A stretch of 64,000 nucleotides of DNA from Escarpia spicata (taxonomy: Eukaryota; Annelida; Polychaeta; Sabellida; Siboglinidae): positions 61,513,541 through 61,577,540 of the forward strand of contig OZ023206.1 of NCBI GenBank assembly GCA_963995525.1. The letters are read 5' to 3'. Both the position numbers and the translations under genes were made by a program. The notes beneath the pieces were generated by a model. That model was given only the letters and a program-made list of their open reading frames with translations. It ran no database searches and was not told the origin of the DNA. Positions 20,766-31,700 of this stretch are shown one piece after another (the first letter of the stretch is position 1; each line of letters opens with the position of its first letter).

Positions 20766-23080
20766 TGGGTATTAGAAATGTGCTAGAATAGATGAGGTCA
20801 CCTAAGTGGAGAAGACGATATCGTAGAGAAAATGTATTAGAATGAAACATGTCAACCTTACGACAAATCTCGCTTAAGAGTTTTGCACGTCGTTCTCCTA
20901 CTTTACAAGTCTTGCATGAAGTGTTCGGTAGGATATGTGTGATATTGTCGTATTTCTATCTATCTACAGAACCAATGCGCTGTCTCACTCCACACGCACC
21001 TCCCGTAATGTAACATTTAAAGACTCTACAGTCGGCTATTTCAAAGCCTATAACGATCGGATTGCGACTGTCGACCTAGTAGCTTATGGCAGGTATAAAT
21101 AGTCATCAGCTGTGGTCGTTTGCTGCATTTAGCAGGTGGTCGTTCACGACAGGTACATGACTGTTAGAAACAATCCGTGCCTAGGATTGTGGTCGCCGAA
21201 GACAGGTGGTCGGTCAAGAGAGGTTTCACTATACTATGGTTCAACTAGGTGTCATTGTAAATATAACTTAGTCATTAATCGCTTGGTGGCGGCACCTCTT
21301 TGGCCATTTGCTGTTTACGTGAATAGGTTGTCACATCAGCTGGTCAAACAGTGGCGCCACATGTATTTTGTTATTGACAATTACAAGTTATTCGTACACT
21401 TCTGCGTGTGTGGTATTAATGCGCCGTTCGTTAGAGTCAAATAGTCATTCTTGAATCGCACAATGCTACAATACACTTCTTGCACAGTAGAACGCTGAGA
21501 ATGATCGTGGTGTTGCCGGGAGCTATATCACACTTCAAACAAACTTCTGCCTTCACATTCTTCCCCGTGATCCCTTGCGAGTTGGGGTTAATATGACTCT
21601 GTTCGTCCCATCCTCGGCGTGATTCTTTTCTATCTATACAGGCCTTCTGCACTATTCTCCCATGTGTTCAGAACGTATACCTCCTTCTTCACAAACCTCC
21701 CTCCGTTTTCAGCGCACTCTCTGCAAGTCTCTCCTCGCCCGTTCTTTTTACTTGTCCTGCCCGTCTCGGTCTGCTCCCAACTATTTTGATGTCACGTGCT
21801 TCTTCAAGCCGACATTTTTCATAATGAATTAAAACCTGCCTCCTAGGAAATTTTTACAAGACCAAAATCTGTTCTATCTACTATAACGTCTAACGTGAGA
21901 GCGTGTAGCAGGAAGCACGTGTTATTGTGAAGGGCCAAATAAATTCAGCAGGTCTACTGAAGCTCTTGTTGTCTGTATGAGACGTTATTTGCCACTGTGC
22001 TAGGTGGTTTGTTGTCGAATATAGTGTATGAGCTATTCGCCGAGTACGTTTTATACGAGAAGTAACACACATTAACACAATTTACTCGTTTATATTACAT
22101 TTTAATATTTGTCCAGTCAATATACATCATTCCAGTCTCAACATTCGTCAAATCGGTCTCAAAGTTAATCAAATCCGGCGCTGGTGTGTAACAAACTCGT
22201 CGGCAGCTTCATGGGGGTTCTCATCGTCTATTTCGTCAGAACAACTGAAAACATAATATTGATCTGTAACTGGTTTTGTATAGAAACACAATTTGTCATT
22301 AGCTCCATTACACTTGTGATATACATTGGACTGTCGATACAAGGAACATGTTGGAACTTTGTGAAACTACTCTATATAACCATCGGTACATACAACATTG
22401 AAGAACGGGATTACGAAAAGTTGTTCCTTTTAAGTGGACATTCCGTGTATCACGAGATCGGATAGATAGTCCACTGTAATAATGTGACAATTCATGCGTT
22501 TTTCTCATACAAACAGCACATCGAAAAGTAACTCATTATCGCAGTAATTAGGGTTAAAATTCCTTTCCTCTCAAAATAATGAGAAATACTTTAAGTAATA
22601 TGCAATGTCATGGCCGTATGTTCTATGATTAAATTTATGTTCGTTCTTCTTTTTCCAATAAAAGAGAATATTAGGGATATTTTATTTAAACCATACATAA
22701 ATGTGTACAGACTCCTGTTATTGTAACTGCTCAGAACAGTGAACAGTACCAGTGAATGATCATTGCAATATATTGAGACGCTACTAAAGGCCTGACCCGT
22801 ATGACGCGAACTTAGAGAAAGAATCTATTTATCAAACCGTAATAACTTGTGCCCCGTATTAACTGTCCAATGTTTACCAAATTATCCTCTGTCTATTATT
22901 ACTAAATGTCCCCCTGTATATTTCACCGACAGCCACAAGGCGCGGCGTGACGTCATCACTCACGTCAGACGTAGCGACTCCGGCGACTTTTGATAATTTG
23001 TGATACATTGCACAGCCGCCCGTACGTCTGACGTGAACTAAGGTGAAGGTCGCTCGGACGCTGTTGTTTATCACTCGTAG
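20766..23080. other. No gene seen; short GGTGGTCG repeats
   Basis: GGTGGTCG occurs at about 21135 and 21204, with related GTGGTCG at about 21112 and 21189 and GACAGGT or GAGAGGT words between. A 93-codon hydrophobic open frame at 22184-22465 has no recognisable family and is probably chance. The 3' end of the downstream host gene may reach about 22680. Confidence 0.4.
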
Positions 23081-23090
23081 CACTTTTAAT
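22681..23090 (-). terminator. Candidate polyadenylation signals of the death-domain gene
   Basis: On the minus strand, ATTAAA lies at 23085-23090 (136 bp after the stop codon) and AATAAA at 22681-22686. Either could end the transcript. There is no direct evidence of use. Confidence 0.25.
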
Positions 23091-23225
23091 AGTAACGTCT
23101 AATAAAGTCGACATTTGGTGACACTCGGTGGTCGTTGACGAGTTGGACAGAGTTGTGGGGTGTGTTATTTGCCAGTTGTGTGGTTGGTGTGTGACGTGGA
23201 CGGCGACTGTAGACAAGTCACTTAC

Positions 23226-23304
23226 CTAAAGTAGAACCCTCCGGGGGAACTCGGCCTTGAGTCGACGGTACCACGACGGCGGGGGTAACTGGAACCACAA
23301 CAGC
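23226..23304 (-). CDS. Exon 12: C-terminus and stop
   Basis: The acceptor CTCTCTTCCAG precedes 23304. It encodes LLWFQLPPPSWYRRLKAEF and then PRRVLL, and ends with TAG at 23228-23226. GTAAGTG follows the stop directly, a strong 5' splice site, so a 3' UTR intron may begin exactly after the stop codon. Confidence 0.7.
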
Positions 23305-24226
23305 CTGGAAGAGAGAGGATACGTGAACACGACACACGACACTCACACAGCTCTGTACGCACTGTCAACACACTAACACGTGCAAGGATTAAATACGTCA
23401 ACTTACTGTACATGTATCACCAGCTGTGGTCGCCGTGTCAAGATGTCCCTGAGTGTCGTCTCACTGTCGTCTGTTAAGTAGATGCTGCCAATGCTGTAAA
23501 GAATGAGACAAGAGTAAACACTTTCACTCACCCCGCTAAATACACAAACTAAACAATGTCTACACAGACATTAACCCACCTACAACAGCAATAAATCACC
23601 AGGGTGGGGTAAATGTGGTGGTATATAAATAAATATTTACTCTATTTTCAACATTTATTTGTAATCAACACAATTAACTGTGACATGTGACGTTGACACG
23701 ACGCGCTCGGCACATGTTTTGTTTTGGTCAAAAGTAAATGTTATTTGTGCAGCAAACTGTTTACATTATTGATGCATAATGTGGTATAAAAGAGGGTTTA
23801 TTTTACACAGTTTGATTAAAAAGGTTCAAATTACCGAATGTTATAGTAATTATATATAAGCTATGTACACAATACCTGTTTTATTTTAATTACTGCCAAA
23901 ATAAACAAAACAAGTCTAATAAATTAAAGTAAGACCATCTGGGAAGTGAAGTCATCATTACTACATTAGTGTGACGGGGCAAATGTGAAGTGATGTGGGG
24001 TGAATAAGGAAATGTGTCCTTACCTGAGCCTGGTCAAATGTGGACAGCCCCTGGTGAGGCCCTCCACGATGTGTCTGAGGCCGACGGACGTCAGTCGACA
24101 CCGGTGGAGGCTGTAACGTAAACAACGAGTTGTTTTATCTCACCAACAACACACATCTGTCGTCTCACAAACTCACTTCTCTCAACTCTCCCACGACGAC
24201 ATGTCTACATTAACACAACAACAACA

Positions 24227-24294
<68 letters not shown>

Positions 24295-25708
24295 ACTGTT
24301 GACACATGTTGTAATAAATAATTAAACTTACTTTATTTCACGTAGTGCTGTCAGTGACTCGACGGCTGTCCCCAGGGTCTGGGTCGCGTCGTCGTCACTA
24401 AATACGGCGTAGTTGCGGCTCAAGCTGTGGATGAAATATATTCGTTGATTAAACACCACAAACACACGACCCCGTCACTCGTTGTCGCAGATTAAACTAC
24501 ATAATACGTGTACAACAGACAATGAACTGCCGCATGCTGCGATGTCCACTCATGTCCACTACACTGACTGACCACTGACCAACAACAGAAGTGGACAACA
24601 CTTTCCTGCTCAAGTCTGTCACATTCCGTTAAATACCAACCGTTTAATGTTTTCTGCTCACGAATGTGTCGACCCCGTGTCTCATTATGCGGCGACAAAC
24701 ATCTGGTTTTGACGACACGTTTTGTTCAATTTGTTACATTTTAGTCGGCAGCGTCCGGAGCAATAACATACAATGTATTACAACGAGCGGTCAATGATCT
24801 GGAACATTCTAGAAACAACATTCATAATTAGCATCATAATAATAAACCTGTGAGACCGCTCTGACGATTTGGCATTTTAAATGGTAACAATAAAACTCAC
24901 ATATTTAAAAATAATTCCAGTACAAAATTATTAATACAAACCTTGATAACATAATATAACATATTATATTTTATATTGTTACCGAAAGTAGTAGCCTAAG
25001 TCTAAGTCTAAGACTAAGAATAAGTAGGCTTTTATTCGTTTCGTTGTCATGTGTTTGCTGTTGTTGGCTAAACCTTGTCAATTAAGTGTTGACAACTGTT
25101 CAGTTCATGTATCCAGGTATTTTATACATCAGAGTTAAGATGCCCGTCGTATGTATTTTTAAACGCGGTTTCCAAATTAACACAACGCCGTCAACGGCAT
25201 AATACTCAAAATACTAATGCTAATAGCTATGCTTATAACAATGAGATCGCCACTACGATAACAACGATGATTAGGCGCTGATTATAGTTTGTCTTACCTT
25301 TCCTCTTCGCACCCACAGGACCAGAAGTAGAACATAACGTATGATTGTTGCTGCTTCAACTTTGATTAACATGGTCATGGTATTGTTCCCGCGGGAAATA
25401 AACTATGCCAATAAAATGGTGTTTTTGTTGCTTTTTTTCACAGATATGTATAACAACTTACTGTTTTATACTTACCCTATTACATGATGTTAATCATAAA
25501 TTGTTTGGATTGCTGTTACCGATACAGATTTAATATAAAACTAATCATATATAACTCTGAAAAGAAAGCGGCTAGAAAGCGGCTATAATCAAGCAGACGA
25601 CATCTGATCTAACGCCAACGTGACAGTGCTACCACCTGCAGGCAGCTGTGGGACTAACGTAGTTCTATTGCATTCGCCGAATGTCGCTGGCATTACATAT
25701 AGTACAGA

Positions 25709-25747
<39 letters not shown>

Positions 25748-28700
25748 ATGGCTCTGATATAGTACAGAGTTTCTGCATAGGGACTGTAATAAACTATAGC
25801 TATATAATGACTTAGCCCTAGAACTGGCCTATTTACTCATCGCGTACATTAAAAGTAATGATTAAAAGTAATTATTAATTAGTTTGTTTTATATACCAAA
25901 GAATATTATGAAGCTGAATATGAATCCACACGAGAAACCACATGGATAGTATAATTATGATATAGATTTCACACAAATGACACGAAATTAAGAAAATTAA
26001 GAAAGGCAACTGTGTCATTAACACGCGTAAAAATATACATTAACTGTATCAAGGGTTCGAAAAATGTGCAAGCATTAGAAAACACAAAATAACACTAAAG
26101 TCAATACGACTTAAATGAATGTTTAATTTTTAGCAACAACAACAGTAATTTGTGTGTTTCTTTCTAAATTTCCTGTAAACAGCATGCCCGAAGAAATAAA
26201 ACATAACGTAACAACTCTAGCAAATGAAAGGTTAGTAAAAACATAAAAATTACAATTTACACAATGAAATGACAAAAAGCAACGTTCCAATACACATATT
26301 TTCAAAATAAATTAGCATTAGACACCGTTTTGCAACGCACTGCGTGAAACGTTTGACATATTAATATGATATGATCAGTATATATAACTAGGCTTCATAG
26401 TATGAGGTATGATTATGCTCTCATACCTATCAACACGTTGGTGTCGCGACGTGTGTTCGACTACTCAGCGAATCAAATTACGTTTTTGGATATTACAACC
26501 TGGCTGTGGAGGGTACGATAATGGGTACATCGGTCATCTCGGATGTGACTAAGTAGACTGTGGTGGGTGCGAGAGTGGGTACATCGGTCATCTCGGATGT
26601 GACTAAGTAGACTGTGGTGGGTTCGAGAGTGGGTACATTGGTCATCTCGGATGTGACTAAGTAGACTGTGGTGGGTGCGAGGGTAGGTACATCGGTCATC
26701 TCGGATGTGACTAAGTAGACTGTGGTGGGTGCGATAGTGGGTACATCGGTCATCTCGGATGTGACTAAGTAGACTGTGGTGGGTGCGAGAGTGGGTACAT
26801 CGGTCATCTCGGATGTGACTAAGTAGACTGTGGTGGGTGCGAGGGTGGGTACATCGGTCATCTCGGATGTGACTAAGTAGACTGTGGTGGGTGCGATAGT
26901 GGGTACATCGGTCATCTCGGATGTGACTAAGTAGACTGTGGTGGGTGCGAGGGTGGGTACATCGGTCATCTCAGATGTGACTAAGTAGACTGTGGTGGGT
27001 GCGATAGTGGGTACATCGGTCATCTCAGATGTGACTAAGTAGACTGTGGTGGGTGCGAGGGTGGGTACATCGGTCATCTTGGATGTGACTAAGTAGACTG
27101 TGGTGGGTGCGATAGTGGGTACATCGGTCATCTCGGATGTGACTAAGTAGACTGTGGTGGGTGCGAGGGTGGGTACATCGGTCATCTCAGATGTGACTAA
27201 GTAAACATATTTAACTATGAGTAAGAAACCAGATGAACACTCACTCTAGAATCTGGATATTGGATGGTGCACCTGATGATAGTACAAACACCAGGTCCGG
27301 GAGGTTTGTTTTTGTTAGCACCCGGCTCAAGCACAACCTTCCGTCTTCCACGATGTACTGGGCGATGTGGGCCCACAACTCCGGCTGTCCATACTCCTTG
27401 ATCTTTGCCATCACTCGGAGGGCCCGGCAGTGCTTGTCGTCGTTGCTCTCCCCGGCCACTGTAGACGTAACACACACGCAGCTTGAATGAACCTGTTTGA
27501 AGTTCCTGCTACACAACTACCATACACCTACCCTTGTCCAATATACATACATACATTTTTCATACATATATATATACATGTAATTCTTTCTCCACTCATT
27601 TTAAAATACCAAATATGTTAGCAAGCAGCCAGTTTAGTTCACGTCTAGTCCTACCCGACTTCAATGATTGAGTTGATCACACGTCCATTACAGAAGACAC
27701 TCTCCCTTTCGAATGCCATACAGAAACACCACGTAAAACTACTCCATTTAACGTAAGAGATAGAACTAAAACACTGAAACGACAGTATACCTATTTTTTA
27801 TATATTTGCATTCATCCGAAGCGAAGTCGCACTCCACTTAACAATTCAAACATGATATATACAATCCAAATATGATGTGAGCAGACAAATCCAACGCAAC
27901 CACAGGCATACTATGTCTACAATACAGGCGTCAATACACGATACAATTTGAAAACTCATTAAGTTTCTGACTTTACATCAGCCCAAATAAACGTATGCGA
28001 CTACTGCATAGTACTTGTTGTAAGCGAAAGTAGTACCAAGGTAGTGTACCTGGCTTTGCCGCAGTCGTAAGAGCATCGATCATTTCTTTGGTAGGAACTG
28101 AAACAGTCATTATTGTCGTCATATTTATGAACACCTCCACCGGAATGATATAATAATAGTAAATCATTACGCAAAACCAAGAACATGGACGTGAAGAGTC
28201 ATGATTAGAACAAAGACCCGCCGAAGATTCAGGGTGAGAATGCAATTTAAAACAAATAAGCAGTCATTTAATGAGAATTAGAGTGATTTTACGAAATATA
28301 GATATAAAGTAAAAAGTAAAGGTAAGTTCTTATATAGCAGGACTGTTCAAAGCGCATTACACTTTACTCCCTGGCAGACGTGTACAATCGAACACCATCT
28401 CGACTTCTCTGAGAAGCATTCAGCCACGTTGCAATTAATGCGCGAAGACTATTCTTACACAGATAACCACCACAATATACGGCCAGGTACTGATTCATAC
28501 AGCTGAGTGAACTGTAGTAATGTAGAGTAAACGAACATGCCCGAGGTTCGACATCGCAGCACAGGATTCGAACCCGCGTTCTCTCAGTCGAGAGTCCGGA
28601 GCTCTAACCGCTGTGCTACTGCACTCCACTTGATTTATCTATAAGTTCATATGATTCAATAGTAATGGGGAGCTGATTCCAAAATATGGGTGCACTTAAA

Positions 28701-31700
28701 GGCAAAGCTCGTTTCACAATCTTAAGCTTACTATTAGAAACACACAATACAATGTGCATTGGTGGCGTATACACAGGACCCGCATTCCCTATTCTAAATA
28801 TGGCGGCCAATAAGTAGCATTCGTAGAACACGTGGAAAAGTGTTTATTCAAAGGATGCTAATAAAGAATACATACTTAATCAAGTATTACATCACGCATT
28901 GCTAATATGTTCGGGAATGAGGACGTTACAGCTCCACATTCATTGACCAATGTTTTGTAAAAGGATGAAGAGCCACGCCGTGTAGGAGAACAACGCCCAC
29001 CTACCAAATATAATAACACGTACCTGGTTTCGTCACAGCAGCTTTCGGGACACGGGTCTTTTTACTAGGAAGAGCTGAAATATAGAGTGTCGGCGGTGAA
29101 AGTGTTGTCATTGCCACCACAGTCATGGCCCGCCCCGCAACTCTCTATAATGGCAGATCAACGACAACACCCCAAACGTAACACACAATACGGTCACACA
29201 GTAACAACTGCCTCGTGGCAGAACAACAACAATACCCCAAACGTAAAACAGAATACAGTCGCACAGTAACAACTGCCTCGTGGCAGATCAACAATAACAT
29301 CCCAAACGTAACACACAATACGATCACACATTAACAACTGCCTCGTGGCAGATCAACAACAACATCCCAGACGTAAGAAACAATACGATCACACAGTAGC
29401 AACTGCTTCGTGGTAGAACAACAACAACATCCCAAACGCAACACACAATACGGTCACACAGTAACAACTGCCTCGTGGCAGATCAACAACAACATCCCAA
29501 ACGTAATACACAATACGGTCACACAGTAACAACTGCCTCGTGGCAGTTCAACAACAACATCCCAATCGTAATACACAATACGGTCACACAGTAACAACTG
29601 CCTCGTGGCAGATCAGCAACAACATCCCAAACGTAATACACAATACGGTCGCACAGTAACAACTGCCTCGTGGCAGATCAACAACAATACCCCAAACGTA
29701 AAACAGAGTATGGTCGCACAGTAACAACTGCCTCGTGGCAGTTCAACGACAAAATCCAAAACGTAACACACTACGCTCACACAGTAACAACTGCCTCGTG
29801 GCAGAACAACAACAATACCCCAAACGTAAAACAGAATACAGTCGCACAGTAACAACTGCCTCGTGGCAGATCAACAATAACATCCCAAACGTAAAACACA
29901 ATACGATCACACGTTAACAACTGCCTCGTGGCAGATCAACAACAACATCCCAGACGCAACACACAATACGGTCGCACAGTAACAACTGCCTCGTGTCAGA
30001 TCAACGACAACATCCCAAACGTAACACACAATACGGTCACACAGTAACAACTGCCTCGTGGCAGATCAACGACAACATCCCAGATGTAACACACAATACT
30101 ATCACACAGTAACAGCTGCCTAAACTAATCAGAACATTTTGGCGAATTGGTTTGTTCATGCAACAACAACCATTTTATTGACCTATCGCGCGCGTGCGCG
30201 AGTGTGTGTGTGCGCATGTGTGTGTGTATGTGCTTGTGTGTGTGCGTGCGTGCGTCTGCGTGTGTGTGTGTGTGTGTATACAAACAAACACAACATACTA
30301 GTATCATGTATGTTTCATGATGTACAACTAATTGTGTGGTGCTTGGTACGTTTTCGTTAGTCAATTGTGGAAAAACATATTTTATATACGTTTTAGCATC
30401 GTCTCCACAAGTATTTTGCGTTACCTATTTTCTTCAAGTAGATTAAATTTAAGAAAAACTGTACCATCTAAACACAGCTAAATGATTTTAATATATTTAA
30501 TATTTAAAATAAAGGTGATATAATACCTGAAACGGAATCTCTTCCTCGGTTCCCTTGTCTATTGATTAATTCGTTGAGACGTCGGACCTCGTCTGGAAAG
30601 ATCACAAGGTATTCGTGTTTTCATAATTGTGCATTGACATCAAATTTGACTACTTAGAAAAAAACACAAAGATGCCCATTGTTTTCGCACGGCACGTATT
30701 GAACCGTTGTGTTATCTAAATACGAAACTTAAAGAAAAAGTGAAAAGAAGAAGGTCGGGGAAGTGGTGGAACCACAAAGTGAAACATGACACGTGACTAC
30801 TGCTGTTAACAACAGAGTGGTGGACGGTAGAAAGGTAAATACGAAACTTAAAGGGAAATGGAAAAGAAGAAGGTCGGGGAAGTGGTGGAACGACAAAGTG
30901 AAACATGACACGTGACTACTGCTGTTAACAACAGAGTGGTGGACGGTAGAAAGGTAAATACAAAACTTAAAGGGAAAGAGAAAAGAGGAAGGTCGGGGAA
31001 GTGGTGGAATGACAAAGTGAAACATGACACGTGACTACTGCTATTAACAACAGAGTGGTGGACGATAGAAAGGTAAAAACGGAAGAGTGTGACATTCAAG
31101 AGGACAGCGGCTGCTCAGAGTGGACTACGCATTTAAGCCAAGTAAGACAGTCAAGTAATTATAAATGTGAAGTTTTGTAATTAGTATATGTTATAAATCT
31201 ACGAACCACGAAAGGTGATATTTAAAACATGTAATTTACAGTCCGTCGATTGTAAGTTAATGGTTCGTGGTTGAGTGAACAAGTGAGCGAGTGAGTGAGT
31301 GAGTGACTCACCTTTTGTCTGTTGTAGTTGCGTCGTTGTGTTGTGTAAATCTCCCTTTGTTTGCTGTAAGTCTGTCGTTGTCTGATGTAACTGCGCCGTT
31401 GTTTGTTGTAGTTGCGCCGTTGTGTTGTGTAAATCTCCCTTTGTTTGCTGTAAGTCTGCCGTTGTCTTCTGATGCGCTCCTTTTGTCTCCTCAAGTTGCT
31501 CCTGTGTTTGTCTATGGTCAACCTTGACGCGTTGCATTTGTACTGAAACAAATCAAGCTTTGTTTACGATTCCTTCCTCTTTCCATAACATCTCAAGGTG
31601 TCATAAGTAAATCATACAAAACTGAGTTTCCTGTAGTTACTTTTACCAAACTTATATTTGTAATACTTGAATCGTGTCGTTGAATGTTCTAATTAATTGG

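Larger units (their letters stand above)
23305..24331. other. Introns 9-11 of the death domain-LRR gene
   Basis: No further open LRR-like block with splice sites was seen between exons 9 and 12. Intron 10 (23494-24023) is AT-rich. Intron 9 contains the ACT triplet run. Confidence 0.45.

Noticed and set aside
22184..22465. 93-codon hydrophobic open frame (possible membrane protein)
   Set aside because: AT-rich, with no family signature, no splice support and no neighbours; hydrophobicity follows from base composition.
25290..25375. Extra exon of the death domain-LRR gene on the minus strand
   Set aside because: It has a good donor (GAAAG/GTAAGAC), but no acceptor in the right phase and no LRR pattern; inserting it breaks the exon 8 to exon 9 LRR core.
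26493..27185. 230-codon open frame with an 18-residue period
   Set aside because: It is a 54-bp minisatellite inside intron 8, and its frame cannot be reached from the exon 8 donor. Kept as a repeat, with an alternative-exon note.
27241..27458. Exon 8 as the terminal exon ending ILE-stop, giving a 342-residue protein
   Set aside because: Possible as an isoform, but the GTGAGT donor and the perfect LRR core made by joining exon 9 favour splicing.
28556..28623. Functional tRNA gene
   Set aside because: A and B boxes are present, but the acceptor stem does not pair and the anticodon arm is weak.
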